A stretch of 64,000 bases of DNA from Rubrivivax sp. (GCA_027491255.1 JAIXWM010000184.1:1-64000); one strand, 5' to 3'. Shown: positions 53,182 through 63,418, counted from the first letter of the stretch. The notes: generated by a model from the sequence alone, not told the origin. Made by a program: numbers and translations.

Positions 53182-55112
53182 GCCTTGCGCGCTCCCGACG
53201 CGACGGCCCTTGCGCATGCGGGTGGCTGCGGCCCTTGATGGCGGCGTTCGGGGCGGCGCTCGCCCTGGGCCTGGCCGGCTGTGCCGCCCTGACCGAGATG
53301 GTCACCGGGGTGGCCGGGGGCGTGCAGCAAGTGGCGGGTGGCGTGCAGCAGGTCGCGCAAGGTGCGCTGGCACCTGCGCCCAGTCCGATGCCGGTGATCG
53401 AGGTGGAGATACTGGCTCCGCCGACGCTGCGGCCGGTCCTGGAAAGGCACCTGGATCTGGTCCGCCTTTCGCGGCTGGCGCGTGGTGAATCGGTGAGCGA
53501 TAACGAACTCGACCGTCTGGTCGAGGCCGCGCCCGCCCAGGTGCGCGATCTGGCGCAGACTGAAGGCTACTTCGAGCCGGTGTCGCGTGTGGCGCGCGCG
53601 GCCCCGGAGAAGCCGGCAGGGGCGGTGCGGGTCAAGGTCGAGGTCGAGCCGGGCCGACGTGTCGCGGTGGAGCGCGTGGACATCGAACTGCGCAGTGCAG
53701 CGGGCGACCCGGCGCGGCCCGCAGACGCCGCGCTCGCGAGCCAAACCCTCGACACGCTTCGCCTGGCCTGGCCCATGAAGCCGGGTAGCGCATTCCGCAA
53801 CGAGGCCTGGGTTGATGCCAAGGCGGCCACGCTGGCGCGTCTTCGTGCCGCAGGCTACCTCGCGGCGGTGTGGAACGCGACGGCGGCAGACGTCGACGTG
53901 GCCCGGGCGCAGGTGCGGCTGCTCCTCGTCGCCGACCCCGGCCCCCTGTTTCGCAGTGGCGAGATCGACGTCGAGGGCCTGCAATTGCACGACCGCCGCA
54001 CGGTGGAACATCTGGCCAACTTCGCCGCGGGCACCCCCCTGACAGAGACCCTGCTGCTGGACTTCCAGGACCGGCTGCAGAAGTCGGGCCTGTTCGAGCG
54101 CGCCACCGTCTCCGTCGATGCCGACCCGGCGCAGGCCCAGGCCGCGCGGGTGCGGGTACGCGTGGAGGAGTCGTCGAGGCAGCAGGTCGTGCTGGGTGTG
54201 GGCATCAGCGCCAACACCGGCCCCCGCGCCACTTTCGAGCACGTGGACCGGCGGCTGTTCGGTGCGGCGCTCAGTTCGCACAACCGGTTCGAGCTCGGTC
54301 GGTCCAGGCAGGCTTGGGACGGGGACCTGAGCACGCACGCCGGCCCCGGGCTGTACCGATGGATCGCCGGCGGCACGCTGGAGAGGCTGGAGTCGAGCGT
54401 CGACGTCGTCCAGACCCAGCGCCTGCGAGCGGGACGCGCGCAGGATGCGCCCCGTATCGAGCGCCTGTACTTCGTCGAAGCCGACCGGTCGACGCGCCGC
54501 ACCTCTGTGGCCAGCGATGTGGGCGTGGCCTACTCGCTCAACTATCACTGGAGCTGGCGCGACGTCGACAATCCCGTGCTGCCGACGCGGGGCTTGACGG
54601 TCGCTTTGCAGGCGGGTGTGGGCACGGCGCGCGAGAACGGCGGCGCCAGCGGGGGCTTCACGCGCCTGTGGGCTCGCTTGACGGGCTACCACCCTCTGGG
54701 TGACCGCTGGTACGCGCAGGGCCGTGTCGAGGCCGGCTCCATCGTCACACGCGAGGGCCTGAACCTGCCGGACGCACTGCGCTTTCGCGCCGGTGGTGAC
54801 GATTCGGTGCGAGGCTATGCCTATCGTTCGTTGGGGCCACCGACCGCAGGCGTTGCCGGCAGCGGCGACGCTGTGATCACGGGCAGCATCGAATTGGCGC
54901 GCCCCTTCAGCGCGGATCTGCCGCAGTTCTGGGGCGCTGTCTTCGTTGACGCCGGCAATGCTGCCGAGTCACTGGCCGACATCCGCGCAGTATGGGGCAG
55001 CGGCATCGGCCTGCGCTGGCGCAGCCCCGTCGGCCCGCTGCGCCTGGACTGGGCCTACGGGCAGGAAGTCAAGCGCTCGCGCCTGCACTTCAGCGTTGGC
55101 ATCGTGTTCTGA
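53178..55112 (+). CDS. Omp85/TamA-like outer-membrane protein with a lipoprotein signal
   Basis: A 644-residue protein. The signal peptide (about 18-36) ends in a LAGC lipobox. It is followed by a repeat VAGGVQQVAGGVQQV, then POTRA-like domains (about 70-320; EIDVEGLQLHDRRTVEHL) and a C-terminal surface antigen barrel (340-644; FRAGGDDSVRGYAYRSLG, the conserved RGY/F element, and a last strand ending FSVGIVF). These proteins fold or insert other outer-membrane proteins. There is no tamB gene after it. The ATG overlaps the VWA stop (ATGA), so it is co-translated with the MoxR-VWA pair. Confidence 0.88.
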   Translation: MSLARSRRDGPCACGWLRPLMAAFGAALALGLAGCAALTEMVTGVAGGVQQVAGGVQQVAQGALAPAPSPMPVIEVEILAPPTLRPVLERHLDLVRLSRLARGESVSDNELDRLVEAAPAQVRDLAQTEGYFEPVSRVARAAPEKPAGAVRVKVEVEPGRRVAVERVDIELRSAAGDPARPADAALASQTLDTLRLAWPMKPGSAFRNEAWVDAKAATLARLRAAGYLAAVWNATAADVDVARAQVRLLLVADPGPLFRSGEIDVEGLQLHDRRTVEHLANFAAGTPLTETLLLDFQDRLQKSGLFERATVSVDADPAQAQAARVRVRVEESSRQQVVLGVGISANTGPRATFEHVDRRLFGAALSSHNRFELGRSRQAWDGDLSTHAGPGLYRWIAGGTLERLESSVDVVQTQRLRAGRAQDAPRIERLYFVEADRSTRRTSVASDVGVAYSLNYHWSWRDVDNPVLPTRGLTVALQAGVGTARENGGASGGFTRLWARLTGYHPLGDRWYAQGRVEAGSIVTREGLNLPDALRFRAGGDDSVRGYAYRSLGPPTAGVAGSGDAVITGSIELARPFSADLPQFWGAVFVDAGNAAESLADIRAVWGSGIGLRWRSPVGPLRLDWAYGQEVKRSRLHFSVGIVF

Positions 55113-55129
55113 TCCCGAGATTTTTCGAT

Positions 55130-55699
55130 TCAGTCTGCCACTCGCGCCTGAAGGCGTGGCGCCGCCGCATCCTTCGGCGCCACCTTCGGTGTTCCTCCGG
55201 CGCGTTCCAGCGGCCAGGCGACCGCCAGCGTCGGGTCGTCCCAGGCGATCGTGCGCTCGCAATCGCGCGCGTAGACGTCAGTGGTCTTGTAGAGGAAATG
55301 CGTGTCGTCTTCCAGTGCGATGAAGCCGTGCGCCAGGCCCTCCGGAATCCACATCTGCAGGCGGTTGGCCGCTGACAGTTCGATGCCCACCCATTGCCCG
55401 TAAGTGGCCGACTGCGGCCGGATGTCGACAGCCACGTCCCAGACCGCGCCGTGCACGACGCGCACGAGCTTGCCCTGCGGGTGCGGATCGGCCTGGTAAT
55501 GCAGTCCGCGCAGCACGCCGCGCGCGCTGCAGGAGTGGTTGTCCTGCACGAAGGGGCGTGGTGCAGGCAGTCCGAGCGCCGCGAGCTCGCGGTGAAAGCG
55601 TGGTTGGTTGTAGGTCTCCATGAACCAGCCGCGCTCGTCGCCGAAGACCGTGGGCTCGACGATGACGACGCCGTCGATGCGGGTGGGAACCAGCTTCAT
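55130..55699 (-). CDS. rfbC: dTDP-4-dehydrorhamnose 3,5-epimerase
   Basis: A 189-residue cupin epimerase with the conserved VFGDERGWFMETYNQ, the catalytic His-Asp region (VRGVLRGLHYQADPHPQGKLV), GAVWDVAVDIR and LAHGFIALED. It acts third in dTDP-L-rhamnose synthesis. It begins directly after the rfbA stop with no spacer. The operon order is rfbB-rfbD-rfbA-rfbC on the minus strand. The ORF extends about 15 residues past the usual end with a Lys/Asp/Ala tail. Confidence 0.95.
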   Translation of the reverse strand: MKLVPTRIDGVVIVEPTVFGDERGWFMETYNQPRFHRELAALGLPAPRPFVQDNHSCSARGVLRGLHYQADPHPQGKLVRVVHGAVWDVAVDIRPQSATYGQWVGIELSAANRLQMWIPEGLAHGFIALEDDTHFLYKTTDVYARDCERTIAWDDPTLAVAWPLERAGGTPKVAPKDAAAPRLQARVAD

Positions 55700-56593
55700 T
55701 CAGAAGGCCTTCTCGCGCAGCACGCGCATCAGGTACTGGCCATAGCCGTTCTTGAGCATGGGCTGAGCCTGGCGCTCGAGCTGCTCGGCGCTGATCCAGC
55801 CGGCGCGAAAGGCGATCTCCTCGGGACAGGCCACCTTCAGGCCCTGACGCTTTTCCAGCGTGGCGATGAATTGCCCGGCCTCCATCAGGCTGTCGTGCGT
55901 GCCGGTGTCGAGCCAGGCGTAGCCGCGGCCCATGATCTCGACGTCGAGCTGGCGCTGTTCGAGATAGCGCGCATTCACGGTCGTGATCTCGAGCTCGCCG
56001 CGCGCGCTCGGGCGGATGTCTGCAGCGATGTCGCAGACCTGGCGGTCGTAGAAGTACAGGCCGGTCACCGCGTAGTTGCTCTTCGGTGCGAGGGGCTTCT
56101 CCTCGATGCTCAGCGCCCGGCGCGCGGCGTCGAATTCGACCACGCCGTAACGCTCGGGGTCGTGCACGTGGTAGGCGAAGACCGTGGCGCCGTCGGTGCG
56201 TTCGGCCGCGCGCCTGAGCATGGGCTGCAGGTCGTGGCCGTGGAAGATGTTGTCGCCCAGCACCAGGGTGCTGGGCGCGCCGTCGATGAAGTGCCGCCCG
56301 AGGATGAAGGCCTGTGCCAGCCCGTCGGGGCTGGGTTGGACGCAGTAGCTCAGGTGGATGCCCCACTGCGCGCCGTCACCCAGCAGCGCCTCGAACCGCG
56401 GCGTGTCCTGCGGCGTGCTGATGACCAGCACGTCGCGGATGCCCGCGAGCATCAGCGTGGTGAGCGGGTAGTACACCATCGGCTTGTCGTAGACCGGCAG
56501 CAACTGCTTGCTGACGGCCAGCGTGGCCGGGTGCAGCCGGGTGCCGGCGCCGCCGGCGAGGATGAGGCCTTTGCGTTGCATGGGCGTGGGCAT
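55700..56593 (-). CDS. rfbA: Glucose-1-phosphate thymidylyltransferase
   Basis: A 297-residue enzyme with the nucleotidyltransferase loop LILAGGAGTRLHP, KQLLPVYDKPM and LVLGDNIFHGH. It makes dTDP-glucose and is the first, feedback-regulated step of rhamnose synthesis. The start at 56593 gives MPTPMQRKG; ATG 56581 (MQRKG) fits the family length (about 292) equally well. Follows rfbD by 58 bases. Confidence 0.94.
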   Translation of the reverse strand: MPTPMQRKGLILAGGAGTRLHPATLAVSKQLLPVYDKPMVYYPLTTLMLAGIRDVLVISTPQDTPRFEALLGDGAQWGIHLSYCVQPSPDGLAQAFILGRHFIDGAPSTLVLGDNIFHGHDLQPMLRRAAERTDGATVFAYHVHDPERYGVVEFDAARRALSIEEKPLAPKSNYAVTGLYFYDRQVCDIAADIRPSARGELEITTVNARYLEQRQLDVEIMGRGYAWLDTGTHDSLMEAGQFIATLEKRQGLKVACPEEIAFRAGWISAEQLERQAQPMLKNGYGQYLMRVLREKAF

Positions 56594-56651
56594 GGAGTGG
56601 GGTCTCGGACCGGAAAGGGGTCGTGGCCTGGTCATGGTGGGCCGACTGAGG

Positions 56652-57551
56652 TCAGCGCCCGTGGATCTCGCGCAACATCCGCTCTACCCCTTGTTCCCAG
56701 GGCGGCAGGTTCAAGCCGAAGGCGGCCCGCAGCTTGCGCGTGTCCAGGCGCGAGTTCAGCGGCCGTCGCGCCGGCGTCGGGTAGGCGGCCGTGGCAATCG
56801 GGCGCAGCGCCTGCGGGGCCACGCGCACAGGCTGGCCGTGCGCGCGTGCCCAGTCGATGACGAACCGCGCATAGCCGAACCAGCTCGTCTGCCCCGCGGC
56901 CACGCAGTGGTAGGTGCCCTGCAACTGCGGCTGCGCTTGCAGTGAGCGGATCGCGTGCGCGGTCACGTCGGCCAGCAGGTCGGCCCCTGTGGGTGCGCCC
57001 ACCTGGTCGTCGATGACGTTCAGTGCCTCGCGCTCAGCCGCCAGGCGCAGCATCGTGCGCGCGAAGTTGCCGCCCCGCGCCGCGTAGACCCAGCTCGTGC
57101 GCAGGATCAGGTGCGTGCAGCCGCTGTCGCGGATCGCCTCCTCGCCCTCGAGCTTGGTACTGCCGTAGACGCTCAGCGGGCAGGGGGCGGCGTCCTCGGA
57201 TCGCGGCAGCTCGCCACTGCCATCGAAGACGTAGTCGGTGCTGTAGTGCACGAGCAGGCTGCCGAGCGCTCGCGCCTCGCGCGCCAGCACGCCGGGTGCG
57301 GTCGCATTGATCGCCCGGGCGAGCGCGGGCTCGGACTCGGCCTTGTCGACGGCGGTGTGCGCTGCGGCATTGACGATGACGTCGGGGCGCAGGCGGCGCA
57401 GCAGCGGCCCGAGGCTGTCGGGGTCGGAAAAGTCGGCCCGCCGCTCGCCCTCGGCGTCGAAGTCGCAGGCGGTCACGGCACCCAGCGGCGCCAGCGCGCG
57501 CTGCAATTCCCAGCCCACCTGCCCATTGCAGCCCAGAAGCAGAAGATTCAT
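56652..57551 (-). CDS. rfbD: dTDP-4-dehydrorhamnose reductase
   Basis: A 299-residue SDR protein. The N-terminal NAD(P) loop LLLGCNGQVGWEL (about 3-15), ADFSDPDSLG, the substrate Thr/Ser and the Y-x3-K pair in SVYGSTKLEGE give the last step of dTDP-L-rhamnose synthesis. The gene lies between rfbB (31-base gap) and rfbA. Confidence 0.94.
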   Translation of the reverse strand: MNLLLLGCNGQVGWELQRALAPLGAVTACDFDAEGERRADFSDPDSLGPLLRRLRPDVIVNAAAHTAVDKAESEPALARAINATAPGVLAREARALGSLLVHYSTDYVFDGSGELPRSEDAAPCPLSVYGSTKLEGEEAIRDSGCTHLILRTSWVYAARGGNFARTMLRLAAEREALNVIDDQVGAPTGADLLADVTAHAIRSLQAQPQLQGTYHCVAAGQTSWFGYARFVIDWARAHGQPVRVAPQALRPIATAAYPTPARRPLNSRLDTRKLRAAFGLNLPPWEQGVERMLREIHGR

Positions 57552-57582
57552 CGTCGTCGCTCCGCCCGAAGGCGCCCCTTGG

Positions 57583-58653
<1,071 letters not shown>

Positions 58654-58705
58654 GGGAGGCTGCCTGGTGAATGGAGTTACCGCGATGGCTTGACAGTGGG
58701 TGATT

Positions 58706-58757
58706 GTCGGGCCGGGACGGCGATCGCGATGGGCGGAGATGGCCGTCCCGGGCCGAC
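58706..58757 (-). terminator. 16-bp hairpin between the methyltransferase gene and rfbB
   Basis: GTCGGGCCGGGACGGC (58706-58721) and GCCGTCCCGGGCCGAC (58742-58757) pair with one mismatch around a 20-base loop. The stop of the minus-strand methyltransferase gene is at 58763, so the stem starts 5 bases after it. There is no T run. It probably separates that gene from the rhamnose operon. Confidence 0.5.
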
Positions 58758-58762
58758 ACCTG

Positions 58763-59542
58763 TCAGCCCAGCAGGCAGAACACGGCGGGCAGCGTTCGCC
58801 ACGGCGCAGGTTCCCGACCCTCGGCGGCCACCCAGCGGCGCCAGCCTTCGACCGTGTCGCTGCGCTGGCTGCCGGCCGGCAGCGTCAGCCCCCAGCTGAT
58901 GGCCAGCCGGGTCGAGGGCGCGAGTGTGGTCAGCAGGGCCTGCAGCATGGCCTCGTTGCGGTAGGGCGTCTCGATGAAGACCTGGGTCTGGCGCTGCCGA
59001 CGCGACAGCGATTCCAACTCGCGCAGGCGTGCCGCTCGCGCCGCCGGCTCCTGCGGCAGGTAGCCGACGAAGGCGAAGTTCTGGCCCTCGAGCCCGCTGG
59101 CCGCCAGGGCCAGCAGCAGTGCGCTCGGGCCGGCCAACGCCTGCACGCCCAGCCCGGCGCGGTGGGCTGCGGCGACGAGCCCGGCACCGGGGTCGGCCAC
59201 GGCGGGCAGGCCGGCCTCCGACATCAGCCCCAGGTCCTCGCCGTCCAGGGCCGGGCGCAGCAGGGCCGTCCAGTCGGCATCAGGCACCGTGGCGCCCGAC
59301 CCCTTGCGCGGGCGCGGCAGCTCGCGGATGTCGAGCTGCTGCAAGGGCAGGGTCAGCGGATGCACCGCACCCACGCGCTTGAGGAAGGCCCGTGCGCTGC
59401 GGGCGTCCTCGACCACCCAGCGCGTGATGCGGGCCGCGCGGGCCAGCACCCCGTCGGGCAGCACCTCGCGGATGTCCACCGGCTCGGCGCCGAGGTCCAG
59501 CGTGCCCGGCACCAGCCACAGCGTGCCGCCAGCCGGCCTCAT
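58763..59542 (-). CDS. SAM-dependent methyltransferase of the RsmI/tetrapyrrole methylase type
   Basis: A 259-residue protein. The family marks are SEAGLPAVADPGAGLVAAAH (SAM-binding) and LAGPSALLLALAASG, with NFAFVGYLPQE after them. RsmI methylates 16S rRNA C1402. This protein lacks the typical N-terminal LYVVATPIGNLEDIT of RsmI (it starts GTLWLVPGTLDLGAEP), so it is the shorter paralogue common in betaproteobacteria and its substrate is uncertain. The start overlaps the Maf stop by 4 bases. Confidence 0.8.
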   Translation of the reverse strand: MRPAGGTLWLVPGTLDLGAEPVDIREVLPDGVLARAARITRWVVEDARSARAFLKRVGAVHPLTLPLQQLDIRELPRPRKGSGATVPDADWTALLRPALDGEDLGLMSEAGLPAVADPGAGLVAAAHRAGLGVQALAGPSALLLALAASGLEGQNFAFVGYLPQEPAARAARLRELESLSRRQRQTQVFIETPYRNEAMLQALLTTLAPSTRLAISWGLTLPAGSQRSDTVEGWRRWVAAEGREPAPWRTLPAVFCLLG

Positions 59543-60147
59543 GCGCGCGCTCCGCCCGCGCTGTGCAAGGGGTCCAGGCCGGCCTCGCGCAAAAGGCGGC
59601 AGGTGCGGATCAGCGGCAGCCCGACGAGCGCTGTCGGGTCGTCGGACTCGATGGCCGAAAGCAAGGCAATGCCCAGAGACTCGCTGCGCGCGCTGCCGGC
59701 GCAGTCGTAGGGCGTCTCCACGCGCAGGTAGTGCTCGATCTCGGCGTCGTCCAGGTCACGGAAGGTCACCGCCACGGCGGCCAGATCCCGGCCCGCGTGG
59801 TCCCGGTCATGCCGCACCACGGCCACTGCGGTCTGGAAGACGACGCGGCGCCCGCGCATCAGGCGCAGTTGCTCCACGGCCCGCTCGTGACTCCCGGGTT
59901 TTCCGAGCGCCAGGCCGTCGAGGTCGGCCACCTGGTCCGAGCCGATGACGATGGCGTGCGGGTGCCGTGCCGCGACGGCAAGCGCCTTCTCCAGCGCCAG
60001 GCGCTGGGCCAGGGCTGCCGGTGTCTCTGCGGCCAGCGGGGTTTCGTCCACGCCCGGCGCCTCGACGCTGAAAGGCAGGCGCAGGCGCGTCATCAGCTCG
60101 CGCCGATAGCGAGAGGTCGAGGCCAGGATCAGGGCAGGGCGGGTCAT
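59539..60147 (-). CDS. Maf-family nucleoside triphosphate pyrophosphatase
   Basis: A 202-residue protein with the opening LILASTSRYRRELM, DETPLAAE, the SDQVADLDG of the Maf active site, and GKPGSHERAVEQL. Maf proteins hydrolyse modified or non-canonical NTPs such as m7GTP. The SDQVA text, instead of the SDTVV of YhdE, puts it with the YceF type. Its start is 100 bases from the divergent yceD gene, the usual partner of this family. Confidence 0.92.
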   Translation of the reverse strand: MTRPALILASTSRYRRELMTRLRLPFSVEAPGVDETPLAAETPAALAQRLALEKALAVAARHPHAIVIGSDQVADLDGLALGKPGSHERAVEQLRLMRGRRVVFQTAVAVVRHDRDHAGRDLAAVAVTFRDLDDAEIEHYLRVETPYDCAGSARSESLGIALLSAIESDDPTALVGLPLIRTCRLLREAGLDPLHSAGGARA

Positions 60148-60247
60148 GCAGGGGCGGATGGTTGCGACAGCTGCGCTATTGTCCCGCGACGTTCCGCCAG
60201 GCCTGCCCGCTCCGGGGCTCTGGTTTCCGCTCTCCTACACTGCTGCC

Positions 60248-60814
60248 ATGAAGAAGAAGGCCGCGCACCAGCCCGGACACCTCGACGTGGCCGCTTTCGC
60301 GCGGGAGCGCGGGCGGCTGGAAGGAATGCAGCCCGTGGCAGGCATGGTCCGATTGAGCGAAGGCCTGGACCCGCCCGCCGACGCGCCTGCTCCGCAGGTG
60401 CAGTGGTCTGCCGAAGGCCTGTGGTCACAGCCCTTGGGAGACCAGCCCCAGCCCAAGCTGCGCCTGCGCGCGCAGACCACCGTCTGGCTGACCTGCCAGC
60501 GCTGCCTGCAGCCCGTGGCCCTGCCGCTGGAAATCGACCGGACGCTGCGCTTCGTGCGCGACGAAGACGAAGCCGCGCGCCTGGACGAGGAGGAGGAAGA
60601 GGAGGACGTGCTGGCGCTGACGCGCGCGCTCGACCTGCCCGCGCTGCTGGAGGACGAACTGATCCTCGCGCTGCCCATCGTTCCCCAGCACGAGACCTGC
60701 CCGCAGGCCCTGCCATGGAGTGGGGAGCCCGCGGTGCCGCCGGGCGGCGTCCCTGATGTCGACGCACCGGAGCATCCTTTTGCCGTGCTGAAGCAGCTGA
60801 GCCGCAAGGAGTGA
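60248..60814 (+). CDS. DUF177 family protein (YceD)
   Basis: A 188-residue protein. The core is LTCQRCLQPVALPLEIDRTLRF (CxxC pair near residues 80-83), an acidic stretch of Glu and Asp (about 110-122), and LEDELILALPIVPQHE. YceD is the standard gene just before rpmF and has been linked to 23S rRNA work. Divergent from maf. Confidence 0.92.
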   Translation: MKKKAAHQPGHLDVAAFARERGRLEGMQPVAGMVRLSEGLDPPADAPAPQVQWSAEGLWSQPLGDQPQPKLRLRAQTTVWLTCQRCLQPVALPLEIDRTLRFVRDEDEAARLDEEEEEEDVLALTRALDLPALLEDELILALPIVPQHETCPQALPWSGEPAVPPGGVPDVDAPEHPFAVLKQLSRKE

Positions 60815-60860
60815 ACGCGTGCGCCTGCCGACCCGCGGGGCAGGCTTTGCGCCGGGGATC

Positions 60861-60866
60861 TACAAT
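60861..60866 (+). promoter_or_regulatory. Possible -10 box of rpmF
   Basis: TACAAT lies 163 bases before the rpmF ATG, in the 214-base gap after yceD. A good -35 was not found at the normal distance. The long leader between it and the gene holds the palindrome GCAGGCCGGCCTGC and a clear AGGAG site (61018-61022). Confidence 0.35.
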
Positions 60867-61028
60867 ACAGGGTTTTGTTCGTCCTGAGGCGTGATTGCGT
60901 GGCTGCAATCGCGTGGGGTGGCGGGCTTCCTGCACTTGCGGGCAGGCCGGCCTGCAGCGGGGCGGACATTCATATCGATGCACAGATCCACGAGGGCCCG
61001 CCTCGCGGAGGCCCTCCAGGAGTTCACC

Positions 61029-61211
61029 ATGGCCGTTCAGCAGAACAAGAAGTCGCCCTCGAAGCGCGGCATGCACCGTTCGCACAATGCGCTCGCCGCG
61101 CCGGGCACTGCGATCGAGCCGAACACCGGCGAGATCCACCTGCGTCACCACATCAGCCCGACCGGCTTCTACCGCGGGCGCAAGGTGCTGAAGACCAAGG
61201 CTGACGCCTGA
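61029..61211 (+). CDS. rpmF: Ribosomal protein L32
   Basis: A 60-residue basic protein starting MAVQQNKKSPSKRGMHRSHN, the standard L32 text, with the body EIHLRHHISPTGFYRGRKVL. It lacks the zinc cysteines, as do most betaproteobacterial L32 proteins. AGGAG at 61018-61022 lies 6 bases before the ATG. It precedes plsX, the usual order. Confidence 0.97.
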   Translation: MAVQQNKKSPSKRGMHRSHNALAAPGTAIEPNTGEIHLRHHISPTGFYRGRKVLKTKADA

Positions 61212-61349
61212 GCCTCGCGCACGGCGCCCTCGCCCGGCCCGGGATCGCCATGACGGCCGCCGCCGCGGGCGTGATGAAACGTGGGACATCCGTGCGGTGA
61301 ACTGTGGTGAACGCATGGCACCCTGGATGAATTCTGTGCGGCGTGCTCG

Positions 61350-62432
61350 ATGAGCGATCGAGCCGAGCGCCGAGCGGTGGTCCGTCTGGCTGTCGATTGC
61401 ATGGGCGGTGATCACGGCCCTGCGGTCACCTTGCCAGCGTGTCGCGCCTTCCTCGACAGCCATCCGGACGCTGAACTGCTGCTGGTCGGCACACGGCAGG
61501 CCTTGGAGCCGGCCGTTGGCTGGCCGCGGTGCCGACTCGTCGAGGCGACCGAGGTGGTCACGATGGATGACCCGGTCGAAGTGGCATTGCGGCGCAAGAA
61601 GGATTCGTCGATGCGCGTAGCCATCGCGCAGGTCAAGGCGGAGGCGCAGGACGCGCTCGCGGCCGATGCCTGTGTCTCGGCGGGCAACACCGGGGCGCTG
61701 ATGGCTGTCGCGCGCTATGTGCTCAAGACCCTCGACGGCATCGACCGCCCGGCGATCGCCACCGTGATGCCCAACCGCCTGGGCGGCTACACGACCGTGC
61801 TGGATCTCGGCGCCAACGTGGACTGCACCCCGGAGCACCTGTTGCAGTTCGCGCTGATGGGCAGCGCGTTGGTCAGCGCCGTCGGCGGCCGCGACGAGCC
61901 CACGGTGGGCTTGCTGAACGTCGGCGAAGAGGTGATCAAGGGCAGCGAGACGATCAAGCGCGCCGGCGAACTGCTGCGCGAGGCGCACGCTGCCGGTCGC
62001 CTGCGCTTCCACGGCAATGTCGAAGGCAATGACATCTTCAAGGGCACCACCGACATCGTCGTGTGCGACGGCTTCGTCGGCAACGTGCTGCTGAAGACGG
62101 CAGAGGGCCTGGCTTCCATGATGGGCGAGTTCATCCGCGAGGAGTTCTCGCGCGGCTTCGGCAGCCGCATGGCGGCGCTGCTGGCGCTGCCCGTGCTGCG
62201 GCGCTTCAAGGCGCGTGTGGACCACCGGCGCTACAACGGCGCCGCCCTGCTCGGGCTGCGCGGCCTCGTGTTCAAGAGCCACGGCTCGGCCGACGCCTAC
62301 GCCTTCGAGCAGGCCCTGGGCCGCGCCTATGATGCGGCCCGCAATCGTCTGCTGCAGGGCGTGCAGGCGCGCATCGCCGCGGCCTCCATGCCCACGTCGG
62401 CGGCCGTGCCCGCAGCCGTCCCCGCTTCCTGA
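61350..62432 (+). CDS. plsX: Phosphate acyltransferase
   Basis: A 360-residue protein with the family opening LAVDCMGGDHGP, SAGNTGALMAVA, LLNVGEEVIKGSET and FHGNVEGNDIF. It makes acyl-phosphate from acyl-ACP for phospholipid synthesis. The last 25 residues are an Ala-rich tail. The stop and fabH ATG share one base (TGATG). The start at 61350 is the first ATG close to the conserved text; it has a 12-residue lead that is not conserved. Confidence 0.96.
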   Translation: MSDRAERRAVVRLAVDCMGGDHGPAVTLPACRAFLDSHPDAELLLVGTRQALEPAVGWPRCRLVEATEVVTMDDPVEVALRRKKDSSMRVAIAQVKAEAQDALAADACVSAGNTGALMAVARYVLKTLDGIDRPAIATVMPNRLGGYTTVLDLGANVDCTPEHLLQFALMGSALVSAVGGRDEPTVGLLNVGEEVIKGSETIKRAGELLREAHAAGRLRFHGNVEGNDIFKGTTDIVVCDGFVGNVLLKTAEGLASMMGEFIREEFSRGFGSRMAALLALPVLRRFKARVDHRRYNGAALLGLRGLVFKSHGSADAYAFEQALGRAYDAARNRLLQGVQARIAAASMPTSAAVPAAVPAS

Positions 62433-63418
62433 TGAACGCCCCTTCCAGACACTCCCGCATCACCGGCACCGGCGGGTTCCTGCCGCCGCGTCGCTTGTCC
62501 AATGCCGACATGGTGGCGCTGCTGGCGCAGCGCGGCGTCGAGACCAGTGACGACTGGATCGTCGAGCGCACCGGCATCCGCGCGCGCCACTTCGTCGGCG
62601 ATGGTGTCCATGCCAGCGACCTGGCCACGGCAGCGGCCCGACGTGCCCTCGAGGCGGCGCAGCGCGAGGCCTCGGACGTCGACCTGATCATCGTCGCGAC
62701 CTCGACGCCGGACATGGTCTTCCCGTCCACCGCCGCCATCGTCCAGCACAAGCTGGGCATCGCCGGCTGTCCGGCCTTCGACTTGCAGGCCGTCTGCTCG
62801 GGTTTCGTCTACGCGCTGACGGTGGCTGACTCGATGATCCGCGCCGGCAGCGCCCGCTGCGCCCTGGTCATCGGCGCCGAGGTCTTCTCGCGCCTGCTCG
62901 ACTTCGACGATCGCACGACCTGCGTGCTCTTCGGCGACGGCGCCGGCGCCGTGGTCCTGGAGGCGAGCCCGACGCCTGGCATCGTCGCCACCGAATTGCA
63001 CGCCGACGGGCGCCACGTGGGCATCCTGTGTGTGCCCGGCACGGTGGCGGGCGGGCAGGTCCTCGGCGATCCGCTGCTGAAGATGGACGGGCAGGCCGTG
63101 TTCAAGCTTGCCGTCAGCGCGCTCGAGGGCGTGGCGCGCTCGGTGCTCGCGAAGGCCGGCTGCGAGGCCGGTGACATCGACTGGCTCATCCCGCACCAGG
63201 CCAATATCCGCATCATGCAGAGCACGGCGCGCAGGCTCGGGCTCGCGCCCGAGAAGGTCGTCGTCACCGTCGGCGACCACGGCAACACCTCCGCCGCCTC
63301 GGTGCCCCTGGCCCTGGACGTGGCCGTTCGTGACGGGCGCGTGCGCCCCGGCCACCGCGTCATGCTCGAGGGCGTGGGTGGCGGCTTCACCTGGGGCGCG
63401 GTCCTGCTGGACTATTGA
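62432..63418 (+). CDS. fabH: 3-oxoacyl-ACP synthase III
   Basis: A 328-residue thiolase-fold enzyme with the catalytic Cys in LQAVCSGFVYAL (about 122), His in WLIPHQANIRI (about 255) and Asn in VGDHGNTSAAS (about 285). It condenses acetyl-CoA with malonyl-ACP and starts fatty acid synthesis. It is coupled to plsX. Repeat copy B starts 15 bases after its stop. Confidence 0.97.
   Translation: MNAPSRHSRITGTGGFLPPRRLSNADMVALLAQRGVETSDDWIVERTGIRARHFVGDGVHASDLATAAARRALEAAQREASDVDLIIVATSTPDMVFPSTAAIVQHKLGIAGCPAFDLQAVCSGFVYALTVADSMIRAGSARCALVIGAEVFSRLLDFDDRTTCVLFGDGAGAVVLEASPTPGIVATELHADGRHVGILCVPGTVAGGQVLGDPLLKMDGQAVFKLAVSALEGVARSVLAKAGCEAGDIDWLIPHQANIRIMQSTARRLGLAPEKVVVTVGDHGNTSAASVPLALDVAVRDGRVRPGHRVMLEGVGGGFTWGAVLLDY

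Noticed and set aside
51130..53217. 695-codon open frame on the minus strand
   Set aside because: It is the complement of the MoxR and VWA genes, which have clear motifs on the plus strand.
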